Assembly (NCBI RefSeq): GCF_030272615.1
Contig: NC_081406.1
Coordinates: 113,245,783 to 113,309,782 of the forward strand
Length of the DNA stretch: 64,000 bases
Source: Cryptomeria japonica
Lineage: Eukaryota > Streptophyta > Pinopsida > Cupressales > Cupressaceae
Direction of reading: 5' to 3'
Positions 46,530-57,974 of the stretch are shown here, in pieces. A model generated the notes under the pieces. It had not been told where the DNA came from. It worked only from the letters and a program-made list of their open reading frames with translations, and ran no database searches. Position 1 is the first letter of the stretch. Every line of letters starts with the position of its first letter. The translations under genes were made by a program, and so were the position numbers.

Positions 46530-47326
46530 TGTTAGGATTCCCAAAGATACTGAGAGGGGGGGTGAATCAGTATCTAACCGGTATAAGAATTTACTTGAAT
46601 TATAACATGAAAAGCATATCAAAACTATGTACCAGTAAACCAAAAAAAAAAATAGTAAATAAGAACAACAACCACAACATAAGAGACACACCATAACACA
46701 ATATTTTTAACGAGGAAACCTAGTGTGGGAAAAACCTCAGTGGGATTTGTGACCCACAATATTCACTTACTAGCCAATAAGAGAATATTACTATTTACAA
46801 TAGGGGCCTGCACATGCAGGAAGGCCAAGTGCCTAGAGCTCACTGCTCAGTTACAAAAGAAGTCACACTGACTTACAAAAATGGATTATACAAATCCAAT
46901 GTCTTGTACTGCTTCAGATCAGCATCTCCTATGCCAGATTTAGTACCAGTTTAATCTCTACAATATTCATAAACCCTTATCTAATATCTACCTTATAATT
47001 TGCATATTAGGTCTACTTTAATCTTTTCATATCCATCTCTTAAATGTTCTACAATGATCTCATACTTATATGAGTCATATTACAATCCACCAATTCGGCT
47101 TACAAAATATTTTACAATTAATTACAAAATATAATTATGCAAAATTCATGTTGGTTAGGGTGTCGGTAATCTTCCTTTTCGATGCCGGTGATCTGTATGC
47201 CGGTGTAGAGTCTTCCGGTGCCGGTGCCTGTGTCTGCCTGCTGGTATCACATGATTGTAAGGTTGCCATCAATGACAATACCTTCAATCACCTATAATTT
47301 CTCATTGGAGTGTGCATTTTCCAACA
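46530..47326 (-). repeat. Element D 3' LTR
   Basis: 797 bp, TGTTAGGATTCC...TTCCAACA, followed by a PPT. Stem-loop arms are perfect over nine bases: AGATACTGA (46545-46553) and TCAGTATCT (46567-46575). The 5' LTR lies beyond the right edge of the window. Confidence 0.8.
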
Positions 47327-47540
47327 ATCTCCCCCTTTGGCATTGATGGCAACACTCATGAGAAAAATCCAAAAATGTATATCCAAAAATGATTTGCCAA
47401 AATTGTCTTACCAAAACTGTGTGCTCAAAATGTTGTTTCAAAATTGAGTGCTCCCCCTGAGAAGATGATGTCCTTTATTCAACCTTTTTCTCATTTCCAC
47501 TACTCCCCCTTTGACATCAATGATAAAGGTTGTCAAAGTG
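47327..47540 (-). promoter_or_regulatory. Element D polypurine tract array
   Basis: The complement of 47327-47340 is CCAAAGGGGGAGAT against the LTR. Copies follow at about 47451-47462 (CTCAGGGGGAGC) and 47503-47516 (TCAAAGGGGGAGTA). Confidence 0.8.
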
Positions 47541-48239
47541 TCAATTGAGTGTAGTTTCAGCTTGATCCTTGTAACCAGTTGGTTACAATCTAGAAAAGGT
47601 GTGCCAATACAAAATTTAGGCTCTCAGTGAACTTTTCACTGTGTTTCAATATGGCCTTTGTTCTTTGAATAGTACTAGTGAGGTGATGCATTTGTTCCTC
47701 CAATGTCTTCAGACCTTGAACAAGTGCCTCTAAGATCTCTTTTCTCAAAGAGATGAGGTAGTCCAAGTTAGGACTGAGTTTGTATTTAAGATCTTTTGCC
47801 TTTTATTTTTTCTTTCTCTTTTTCCAATTTCTCAAGTATTTCCTCAAAACTGTATATCTCCTGCTCTGTAACTGATAATGATTCAGATGAACCAATGAGG
47901 TTATCAGCTATATTATCAATCTCCTTTTGTAACTTATTGAATTCCTTGTCTCTATCTATTGTCAAAATGTTTGTCTTGCATGTATCTCTATAGAGTTCCT
48001 TAAACTCCATTATTGTTTTGTTTAGTGCCGGTAAAAGGTTACCAATGTGTCCCATGCACTTCTTTATTGTTTCATCAAAGAATTTCTCTTTCTCTTTATT
48101 CATTTTCTCCTTAAATGTCTCCTCATTTATTTGATCAACTGTCAAAATGTTGTCGGTGATGAATTTAGACAATGTGTCTAGTTGACCTAAAGAATCTTTA
48201 TTATCCACAATGCACTTGGGTGCTATCAATTTAAGAATA
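47541..48239 (-). pseudogene. Element D accessory protein, C-terminal segment (left of E)
   Basis: Reading at about 48239-47786 contains KCIVDNKDSLGQLDTLSKFI, MNKEKEKFFDETIKKCMGHI and the coiled coil FEEILEKLEKEKEKIK. Downstream (to about 47640) the C-terminal module is broken by frameshifts. The first 340 bases (47900-48239) are repeated at 60514-60853 on the other side of element E. Confidence 0.7.
47900..48239 (+). repeat. 340-bp direct repeat, copy 1
   Basis: Starts GTTATCAGCTATATTATC and ends CAATTTAAGAATA; partner at 60514-60853. The two copies lie exactly at the two junctions of element E and differ at scattered positions. Much longer than a 5-bp target duplication. Confidence 0.85.
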
Positions 48240-49348
48240 CCAAAAATTACTAAACTCAAACACCTAAATAGTTTTACTAAAAAATCGGTTAACACAAATG
48301 CAAACCAAACAACAAATAAGACATTCACCCACATAAGCACAATCACCATAACACAAGAGATTTTGACATGGAAACCCAAATGGGAAAAACCACGGTGAGA
48401 TGAAACTCACAAGTAACTATCTGCAGAATAGTAACCAGACCGGTTAAGGTCAGACCGGTTAAGGTCATACAATGTTCTTCACCAGAAAAGATCCTATTAG
48501 GAATTTCAATCTCTGTTAGGAGATAAGTCTGATTAAAGACTACCTTGTGAGAGGATTTCAGATCCATAGTTGTGAACCACCTTGTTAGAGGATTTACAAA
48601 GGCCTTGCCAAGCCTACCCGGTTAAGGGTTTCAATACTTGTCGAAGATGTGAGTAATCAACAAGTGAGTGATCTAAATACTAGCACAGTATGCTTGGTTA
48701 GATCCTTGATAGTTCATTATTAATGCATTTCAGCATTACTTCAGTCTTTAGTATATCCACACTCTATTTCTTCTCACAAACCTAATCTTCTTCTATGATT
48801 GCACATGTAAAAACCTCATCAATCAAGTTTGTAAAACCCTAGACATGATGTCCTTAAAAAGGAATCTGATTTCATGTTGGTCCAATAGGATTACATTGCA
48901 AGATCCTAGGTTCATTGCATCTAGACACATTTGGTAACACGACACAAAATCACTGTCAAAGTGTCAATGGATGGTAACTCATCACAAAAATACCGGTTGG
49001 TAACTCATCACAAAGTATTACTGGTTCATACAACTTTACCAATTACCGGTTGGTAACTCATCACAGAGTAATACCGGTTCAAATATTAAACCAATTACCG
49101 GTTTGTCAAAATGAAGACTGGGAAAAAATGATAACAACCACTTTGGGATCCTCGAACCGCTTGAGGTCTTCGTACCACTTGAGATCGGTAAACACTTTCT
49201 GTAAAACACCGATAGTCTCAAGACTACTACATAATATCGGTTTGGAACAAATACTGGTTGAGCATAACTCATACATGCAAAAAGTGATCTCAAAGCAAGT
49301 GTGTGTCCATCAATGACAATCACAACCTAATCAACAAAAATGCCAACA
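48237..49348 (-). repeat. Element E 3' LTR, left end truncated
   Basis: Starts inside the LTR at ATACCAAAAATTAC (59347 of the partner LTR), so the TGATGAATAC end with its G-run and first stem arm is missing. The remainder matches 59347-60513 with small indels, including a run of ACCGGT-containing repeats at 48990-49090 (GGTAACTCATCACA repeated three times). Ends TGCCAACA beside the PPT. Confidence 0.8.
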
Positions 49349-49620
49349 ATCCCCCCCTTTGGCATTGATGGCAACATTTGGGAAAATTTTGACATCTAAG
49401 TATTTTACAAAAAAAATATACCATAATCAAAATTACTCCTCCTAAGCATATACACTATCTCAAAAAATACAATGTATACTACTCCGTATAGAGATAGACA
49501 CGAAAGTATACATAGCATGCATTAAAATTTTAAATACAGAATACTACTCCCCTTTTGCCAACAATGACAAAGTATAGCTGAATGACCCCTGTTCATATTA
49601 TCATTTAAAATAATAAGTGT
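49349..49620 (-). promoter_or_regulatory. Element E polypurine tract array
   Basis: The complement of about 49349-49362 reads CCAAAGGGGGGGAT. Additional AGGAGGAGTAA and CAAAAGGGGAGTAG runs lie near 49434 and 49548. The ORF end follows at about 49640. Confidence 0.7.
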
Positions 49621-52117
49621 TTATGACAATAAAGAGTGAAACTTGTCAAAAATTGATTTAAATTCCTACATAAATGTCTCATGGATAAGGACCATGACTC
49701 AAGCAATGAGGTAGCAACCTCAATCTCCATTTGCATCTAGGAAACCTGTTTCTCCATGACATCCAAGGTACTCATCTCTTGAGTGACCGTTAAGGCATCC
49801 AGATTGAGATAGCAATTCTTAAGTATTTGTAGTTGTGGTAGTAGAACCAGTTGAAGTTCCTACAAATATCTGGTCCAGTTGCTGATCTCTAACTCTATTC
49901 TTGTAGTCTGGAGTTGAAACCAGTGAACAGTTTGCCCATATGTGGTGAAGGAATCATAGGGCATCTTGAATGTGCTTATGTATGCCTACAAGTCAGATTA
50001 CAGTTTGTCTTTCTAAGCTAGCACATCATCACAGAATAGATGGGGTTGGCTTATCTTACTGAGTAGTAATTTCCCCTCATCCATTGCATCTCTAATGTCT
50101 TTCTGTGCTTTCTAAAGTTCTAACTGAAGCTCATATAATTTATTCACTAAGGTAGTATCCAGTGCCTTTTAATGCTTCTTTTGTTCATTAGCTTCAACAA
50201 CCTCTTCTAGGCTTTGTACCTAGTCCTCCACAACTATGCATAAGAGTTTCAGTTAGGCCAGAGAGGAATCTGTACTTGGGAGATTGGTACTGGGTATCAA
50301 ACTAGTAAGAGTTTCCACCGTAGTTTGAATCACGTCTTGCTCCTTCTTCCTCCTTATCACTTCCAATCATTCTTGGGCAAGCTTAATGCTTTGTAGCAGC
50401 TCCGATTCATTTTCAAATTGGAGGTCAATGGGACTGGTAATGTCAGCCAGTTTAGCTTGACTACCAGTTGCCGTTGGGGTCTCCACTTGTGCACTCTTTG
50501 CCACTTCCTCCTTGTCCTTGGCTTTTTGCTTTTCTTCTTCTGCCTTCTTTTGCTCCTCTGCTTCTTTCTTTCTTTTCTCTTCTTCCTTCTTCCTCTCTTG
50601 TTCTTTCCACTTCTCTTCTTCTTTATCCTTCTTCTTCTTCTCCTCTTCCTACTTCCTCTTCTCCTCTTCTTTTCTCTTCTCCTCTTCTTGTTTCTTTTCT
50701 TCTTCTTTCCATTTCTCTTCTTCTTTCTTCTCCTCTTCCTTCTTCTTCTTCTCTTCCTCTTTCTTCTTCACTTCCTCCTATTTCTTATTTTCTTCCTCTT
50801 TTCTCTTCTCCTCCTCTTTTCTCTTCTCTTCTTCTTGTTGCTTTTTCTCTTCTTTGCCTGTTTCCTCTTCTCTTCCTCCACTTGCTTCCTCTTTTATTCC
50901 TCTTGATTCTTTTTCTTTTTCTCCCCTTGCTCCTTGTCAGCCTTTTCTTTGTCCTATTTCTCCTATCCTACCATTTTTGTTGGTGTATCTGGAGTAACAT
51001 TTTCACCATTCAAGGCATCAACGTCAATAGGGTCCATTTGTTTAGTGACCTATTCTCCTTCACAGTTATACACCTCATTCGATTTTCCAGTTTCTGGCTC
51101 TTGCTTACCCTTCTTGTTGGCTTCAGCCACTTGATGCAACCTTAGAGTGGCTTTGGCATGAGAGTGTGTTTCTTTTACCACTTCAGAAACTTTCCCTTCT
51201 AGTAACAGGAGTCTCCTTCTTCTCATGAAGAAGAGGCCTTTGTATGTATCCATAACTCCATAAAGTTTTGAATCTGACACATCAGGAAAATATTGTGCAT
51301 ATATTTCCTCTCTTATTTCCTGTTCCTTTTCTATGGAAATGCGCCATTTATTATCTAAGGAATTGTATAAAGAATCAGGTGCCTCAGATCTAATTTCTGA
51401 TGGTGACCAGTCATTAATACATAAATATTGAATGACTTCCTATTCAACTTCTTCCTTTTCATTATCATTAAAATCATCAAAACATTCTTTCAAATCACTA
51501 AGCAATTTTCTTCTAATGTTCTTGATAGTCCTTTGACAATGTGTCAAAGGTTTGTAAGAGGATATATCAATATTTACTAGTGTTGAAGATGCTAGTTCAT
51601 TGCTGGTTGTCTTTGTCTTCTTCCTCGTTTGCCTAGTCTTCTTAGGTTGTTCTTCAGATTCTATGTCCTTTGAGTCCGGTGTGTTTCCTTTTGTCTTCCG
51701 CTTTCTCTCAAATACCTTGGTAGGTGCAAATTCTAGTTTCTTCTTTGTCGGTGACCGCTTGGTCACTTTAGGACTTGCTAGAGTAACCAGTGCTAATACT
51801 GATGGCACTGCCTTTCCCTTTTTTACTGAAGGTTCTTAAACTGGTGTTACCCTCTCCAAATAGGTACCGGTTCTCTTCTTCTTAGGATCAAGTGGTGAGT
51901 CAAGTAGGGTAGAAGCATACCCGTCTAGCATATCATACATTACCTCATATCCCATAGGTTCCACCTTTTCTTTTCTAGGCTCAACCACCTCCATTATACA
52001 CTCATCTACACTGATGGTGAAGCAGATGTCCTCTTCATACTTCTTGACAATATCACCAGGTATTATCACCCTTTGGCTCATCTTGCATCTAAACTCATCA
52101 AAGTATTTGTTCAGGAC
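49621..52117 (-). pseudogene. Element E accessory protein, middle and C-terminal part
   Basis: 52081-51836 holds the block VKKYEEDICFTISVDECIME and EPMGYEVMYDMLDGYASTLL, matching D. 51808-51440 is the Lys/Thr/Pro-rich linker plus the helical start (SYKPLTHCQRTIKNIRRKLL). 51280-51050 continues the helical block. 50940-50480 is an extreme Lys/Glu/Arg-rich low-complexity stretch on the minus strand (EKRKKEAEEQKKAEEE type), a probable single long charged helix or coiled coil not seen in D or B. 50470-49640 has a broken C-terminal module (TQEMSTLDVMEKQ). Many stops. Interrupted on its N-terminal side by Z. Confidence 0.65.
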
Positions 52118-52122
52118 TTCAG
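52118..52122. repeat. Target-site duplication of Z, left copy
   Basis: TTCAG; identical to 56702-56706. Confidence 0.85.
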
Positions 52123-54109
52123 TGTAATGCCCCTACCCTAGTCGGACTTGTAAAACCCATTTGACCTTGGTTGACTTCCTATGTGGCATTCTTGAATGGT
52201 AGGTTAACTGTGATGCAATGTGTAGTTTAGATAATATAAATAATCGTGCATACCTATTATTGTGTTTTTGCATCGATTCTTGTGTAAATGTAATTGTTTC
52301 CTAACTCTTGTGATAAATCTTGAGCTAAAGCCTTCATTGAATATGTATATGTATATGTATGCTTGCGTGATTCATGGGTGCAGGAGATTTCAGGTACAAC
52401 ACTGCCTAGGGCAAGGTTCATCTCCTTCGGGATTTGTAGGTGTGAGTAAACCTCCTCCATCCTCAGAATTCAGATTTGGGGGTCATAAAACTCTCGTCTT
52501 GCCTCAGCCATGGTCAGGTGAGCATCGCGTGTGGTTCGTGGGGCTCTCTTTTCATTGGGTTGCGTATCGTGTGATTTGGTGGACTTCCTCGATTTGTGTG
52601 CCTTGTGTAGGGTAAGTGGAGTTTGTTATCCTAAGTATTAAATTCAATTTAATGAGTAGATGTACGCATTAGTAATTTAGAAATTTAAATAGGTAGCTTC
52701 TTTTATATGATTAATCGTTAATTTAAAGAGATCGCTTTAATTATAATTGTAGCAAGCTTAAAGTAGTTAACTTGAATTAATGTGTTCATTTACGCATTAT
52801 TAGTTGAGAAAATTAGAGTAAATAGATTTCTTTCATGAGAGTAGTCATTTATTAAAAAGGTCACTTTATTATGTTATAGCGAGTCAATTTAATAGTTAAT
52901 TTTAATAATAATGAATTTAATGAGTTATGCATTTTAGAAAGGAAAGATTTAAAGTCATTGGGAAATAGAAATAAATTAATCATTTTCGCATTTTGGAAGA
53001 AAAAGGGTAAATTTTATTATTTAAAAGAAATTATTTTCTTTTTACTTGTAAAGCTGATATAGTATAAAGGATTGATTTTTGGAAATTTAAATTGAATTAA
53101 ATACCTTACCCTTGTTAATAGTTCAAAAATATAAAATGTTGGCTAAAGTAATATGAAGAAATTTAAAATTAGAGTTAAATAAGAAATGGAAGCTTTTTAA
53201 TTTTAATAAAAAAAAACGAATAAGAAGTACTGAATAATGGAAAGGAATGATTTCCATTTTTCATTTTCTTTTATTTAAAAAAAAAATAAATGCCTAAATT
53301 CGAAATTGAAAATTAGGTCAAAAATGGGGTTTCTCATTTTAACTTAGTTTTTGGAAATGTTTTTGGGGGGTTCCTTCCTTTGGTCTTTTTTTTGGGGTTG
53401 GAAAAAAAAAATGGTTTTGGAAGGGAGATTGGAGATTTTGGAAAAAGATGGAGTTTTACAGCAACAGATTTGGGAGCTCTTCTTCAAAAATATTCTTCCC
53501 GGAATGCATTTTGAGGTAGGAATCTGATCATCAGCTTGATTAAAATGTTTATAAAAAAAAAGGGGGGGTTTTGTATTTTTCTTTCTTGCAACATTGGTTT
53601 TTAGATTTTCCATTGATGTTTGTGAGTAAGTTTCATTGTAGAAAATTGGTAAAGCTTAACTTTTGTTGGATCTTTGTGTGGAAAAAGGATTGCAAACATT
53701 GTTTTGGATTTGGTGGTTATTCTTCAAAACTCTTCTATTTTTTTTGAAATCCATAACATTCTGGAAAAAGAGAAAAAAAAAAAAATGGTTGTGACTGCAA
53801 TAAATGGAGAATGGGGGTTTTCACGTTTTGTGTTTGGTTATTTCGTTCATGTTTATGTCAAAAAAAAATATTGTTCTCCAGTTTGTTGTTACTTTGAGCA
53901 ATCTGGAAATTTTATGCGATTGTGATTGTTTTTAAAAAAAAAATTAAAAAATGGGGTTTGCTGGAAAATGTTCTAAGTTTGTGTTTTAGACTGTGTGAGT
54001 TGTTTTGGTGTTTTATTTATATTTTACTGATATTCAGCATACTGTGTTTTAAAAATAAATAATATTAAATAAGAAAAAAAAAAAATAAAAAAATGATGAG
54101 AACATCCCT

Positions 54110-54330
54110 CATCGCTGGGAGGAAAGGGCTGCCACGGGTAGCACTGCTACCAGTTGGTAGCAGCGCTACCATTGGTAGTGAACTGCTACCAAATGGTAGC
54201 AGCGCTACCAGAGGTAGCGGCCTGCTACCATTTGGTAGCAGCGCTACCAATGGTAGCAGCGCTACCAGAGGTAGCGGCCTGCTACCATTTGGTAGCAGCG
54301 CTACCAATGGTAGCGTGGGCTACCAAGGGG
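54110..54330. repeat. GGTAGC/GCTACC palindromic tandem array in Z
   Basis: At least ten alternating GGTAGC and GCTACC hexamers spaced 2-10 bases apart, so that almost every neighbour pair forms a hairpin (for example GGTAGCAGCGCTACC). A 57-bp higher-order period is visible: the unit starting GCGCTACCAGAGG at 54202 recurs at 54259. It is GC-rich in an AT-rich element. Confidence 0.85.
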
Positions 54331-54352
54331 GCCCACGTGGGGGTCCACGTGG
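54331..54352. promoter_or_regulatory. Twin G-box (CACGTG) palindromes in Z
   Basis: CACGTG at 54334-54339 and 54346-54351, 12 bp apart, within CCCACGTGGG and TCCACGTGGG. In plants CACGTG is bound by bZIP and bHLH factors. That they act as LTR promoter elements here is inference. Confidence 0.5.
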
Positions 54353-56701
54353 GTAACCCCAATTTAATTTTTTTTTAATTTTTTTTTATTTATATCAGTT
54401 TTTAATTATTGTTTTTAAAAAAAAAGAAATAAAAAGGGGCAAAAACAATAAACTAAAGATATGTTAGTAAATGAAAAAAAATAATGATTTTTAAATGGAG
54501 TTTTTTTAATTATTTAAATTTAGTCTTTTGCTTCTGTATTTATTTAATATTATTTAAGTTGAATATTAAATAATATTTGGAATTTAGAATATTGATATTT
54601 AGATAACCCATATAGTAGTATATGTTTTTGCTACACTCCGATTTATATAAATGGCATTAATAATTATTAATTATAAACTATGGTTAAATGTGGGTGTTTC
54701 ATAAGTGTTATTTTAGGTAATCCTTATATCAATATATAATATTAATTATATGTGGCTTCTTGGTCCCTTTGTAACGAATTCTGTCAGGGAATTAACCCTA
54801 GAGCTCAGACGTTAATTTTAATCGGTTAGATATATATTGAGATTCATGTATACTTGCTTCATATATATATGCAAGAGATTTATAAATCATTGGGGAGCGT
54901 TTTCTTTCATTTCAAAGTCTCCTTTCAAAGTATAGTCTTTTTTTTGAATAGGGTATAGTTGTGTTGCTAGAGAGGGGTACTAGTGTTTAGTTCTAGACCA
55001 ATATGTCAATGATGTGTATCTAAAGATTAAGTAATTTATCTGGACGAGTGATGCTCATTTATGTGAACTTGGCTGGAAAACTTGTAGAGATGTATTTACT
55101 GACCGAAGTGGTCGTTTGTATACTGGATGTGTTTGCCTAAGTGGCAAAGATGTAAAAGACATGTAATTATGTATTTCTAACTATATTGAATGCCAGAGGG
55201 GTCTTGCAGTTGAGCAGACCCGGAGATGTAGCCCTTTAGGGGTGAACTCCGAGATCATATATGTGTTATGCGATGTTTTAGCTTCCTTTGTTTCATGCTT
55301 TAAGTTATCATGTATGGTGGAAATTTAATGAATTTAAATCAAAGTGCTTGAAATTATTCATCTTGGTAAATGTAGTAATTAGGTTCATAAAACATTGTAA
55401 ATTATGATTATGGAAAAGTATTTGGTTTATGTTAAATAAAGAAGTAATAGGGAAATGAATCTCATTAGGATGCATTTATTGTTTTAGCTTATTATAAGTT
55501 GGTAATTGGAACGAATGTGAATGGGAAACTAAGTTAGAATTAATATCATAATTTCTAAGTTGAAATCTAAAGGATGAACCTCATAAAGGTTTTTACTTTT
55601 TATCTTAGTAAACGAGTAACGCCAAGTTAATTATGTTTCTCTATATTGGATGAATTTGTTTAGTTATTCACATTTTAATCTTAACAAATAACCCCTACCA
55701 AATTAACTTGATAATTTTTGTGAACTCAACTATTTATCCATAATTATAACCCTGATAAAAGAATCTCTTATGATTGCTAAAATTGAACTAAATGGGAAGT
55801 ATTTGTATAGTTGTTTATATCTTAATCTTAGTAAATGTATCTTTTCATATTAACTTCATTTAACTAAAAGGAGTGACATGCAATAAGATAGTTATATTCT
55901 AATCCTAATGGAAGAATGTCACTATGAACTTATATTCTAATCGTATAATGATGAATATCTTCTTGCTAACTATATCTTAATTTAAAGGATGAACTCATGT
56001 GTTCCTAATACCTTTTCACCTTAATGAAATTAGTCCATTTATTTGCATTATTAAAACTTCAATGAATGAACTCTATGGTTACTCACATTTTATCCTCCAT
56101 AAAAGTACTACGACTCATAGTTGGTTATGCTTGAATTCAAATAAAGGAACCTCACTCTATTAATGGAAGTTTAACCCTTAATGATGAATCTCATCTTATT
56201 AGCTATACTTTTAATATTAAGGGATGATATCAATTGTGGGTGGATACCTTAAACCCAATGAATGAACTTTGTTATATTGAATGCTTGAACCCTTTGGGAG
56301 GCCTCTTAATGAAATTAGGAATTAAAGGGCATTGAGTAAATAACCTCACAATGGCCTCCTAACCACCCAGAGTAAATGAACGCTTCCTAAAATTATAAGA
56401 TGTCAACTCATTGAACATATATATAATCATGTCTTATGCATTATCTCGCAAGTAAGATATCCAGCTTATTGGATTAATTGACGCGAGTTGAGTTAGGTGT
56501 AAGGTTACGTAATCACGTTGGGAAACTCCTTAGGTTCATTTAGCCTTCCGCTGTGGTATCTAAGTTTTTTATAACTCCTAATTATCTTAATGTTGTAACT
56601 AATCAGTAATACTCTTAAATAGTATTTAAAAAAAAAATATTTACACTCTATTTGAGTGTTTTTAACTTAAACCCTTAGGAGTTTCTTGGTGGGGCATTAC
56701 A

Positions 56702-56706
56702 TTCAG
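56702..56706. repeat. Target-site duplication of Z, right copy
   Basis: TTCAG; identical to 52118-52122. Confidence 0.85.
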
Positions 56707-57531
56707 GATAACCGATTCCAACTGCTTGAAGACTTTCTCTGATTTAATTTGTAACCAATTGGTCAGTAGACCACTGAATATCACCCACTTCTGGGAAATA
56801 GCCTTGGAAGTAGAAGAACAATCGGACTAATAGTTGTCCAAATTTAAATTTCAAGGCATTATCTTGTTTAATTGACTTCAGGTTCACAAGAAGTTGCCTT
56901 TGCATACAGGTGCATAAATCAAATGAGGCATCTTCCATGATCATCCTATCACCGCTGCAGCAGAAACAAAGTTAATTCTACTAGCATAGAATGTCCAGTA
57001 ACCTATCACCATGCAGGCATATTCGACCAGATCGTCTTTGATGGTATTGATGGTCATTCCCCATTGGTCGCTCACAGAACTAGTGAGCTTGGTCATTTTG
57101 GTCTTGATGACCTTCCTTAGGGCTGGCATTTCTCCAACGTTACAGAAACTGGTGATGACATGAATGACTTCAGGTGTGATGTCGTGTGTCCGCTCTAAAT
57201 GCATTTTGTCACCGTGCACTCTTCTTAGAATGATGTGGATGTGATCATCTGTAAATTATTCAAGGAGATAGACCGCATTGTGAAGCTTCTTCTTTTCCAA
57301 GATGCTGAATTCCAGTTTGATCTTCTTGTCCTTTCCGCAGAATAAGCTTAACTAAGAATGGATCACTAGAGATCCTAGGTCTTCAATTTTATAGTCAATA
57401 TAATCTGAAATACCTTCCTCAACTATAACACCGGTGGGTATTTGGGATAGGGCATTATATTTTGCCTTTCGTTGGATGAAATCTACTGAATCAACGGGTG
57501 CACTAGAACTAGAGTGTGATGCAGAAGCCAT
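56707..57531 (-). pseudogene. Element E accessory protein, N-terminal part
   Basis: ATG at 57529-57531, MASASHSSSSAPVDSVDFIQ, then LSQIPTGVIVEEGISDYIDY (compare IPKGVVYAEDPRIYIQCHIE in D). 57219-56941 and 56944-56744 contain RTHDITPEVIHVITSFCNVG and LKFKFGQLLVRLFFYFQGYF, both matching D. Stops at about 57355, 57258 and 56940. The reading continues past Z at 52117. More divergent from D than B is. Confidence 0.7.
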
Positions 57532-57974
57532 GATAAATAGAAAACTTGAAAAATATCTTCATAAGTCAAGATTTAGGGCTTGCAAATTCTACTTCACCAC
57601 ACACTACTTCGGTTGCTAGACTACTGCTTGGTGTTCTTCACTTGACCGATTGATATTATCTTCTGATTCTTCTTCAAGGTTTTGAAATCTCTTTGAATTG
57701 CAAGACAATTTGCCTTTTTTCGCTCTGCACTTGAAAACTTCTTCGCTCACAAATTGCTAAGTGAAAATGACTTGAAAATTCCTTTTAAACGAATTCTTCA
57801 CCTACCATAATAAATGCTCCATCATTAGGGCATAAACCCTAATTTGCCTTTTACTGTTTCCAGTCTTCTACCAATTGACAGGTATCACATACCGATTAAG
57901 GTCTTTTACTAGTGTAAACTAGGGGTTTGAAACATTTCACCGATTTGTTTCCCCCTAAGCTTTTCTATAGCTTA
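57532..57974. other. Spacer between gag and accessory ORF of element E
   Basis: AT-rich, no supported ORF; equivalent to the spacers in A, B and C. Confidence 0.45.

Larger units (their letters stand above)
52123..56701. mobile_element. Element Z: 4.6-kb ORF-less TG...CA insertion
   Basis: 4,579 bp between perfect TTCAG duplications, with 11-bp inverted termini TGTAATGCCCC and GGGGCATTACA. TG...CA ends and a 5-bp duplication are LTR-retrotransposon traits. I see no internal pair of LTRs, no PBS, no PPT and no coding sequence, so the best reading is one very long solo LTR; a non-autonomous LARD-like unit is an alternative. Orientation is not resolved. The interior is very AT-rich except for the left 0.5 kb and a GC-rich island at 54110-54358. 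It sits inside element E's accessory ORF. Confidence 0.75.

Noticed and set aside
50418-51145. Plus-strand open frames rich in Leu/Phe/Ser that look like membrane proteins
   Set aside because: They are mirror readings of the purine-rich Lys/Glu repeat on the minus strand; no start context or homology.
52262-52615. 117-codon plus-strand open frame in the left part of Z
   Set aside because: No homology or codon signal, and it lies in the presumed LTR; chance in a less AT-rich stretch.
54065-54378. Open frames of Gly/Ser/Ala/Leu repeats in Z
   Set aside because: Produced by the GGTAGC/GCTACC array in every frame; no sign of protein coding.
52123-56701. Z as a DNA transposon because of its inverted termini
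   Set aside because: TG...CA ends with a 5-bp duplication fit LTR integration; only 11 bp are inverted and there is no transposase.
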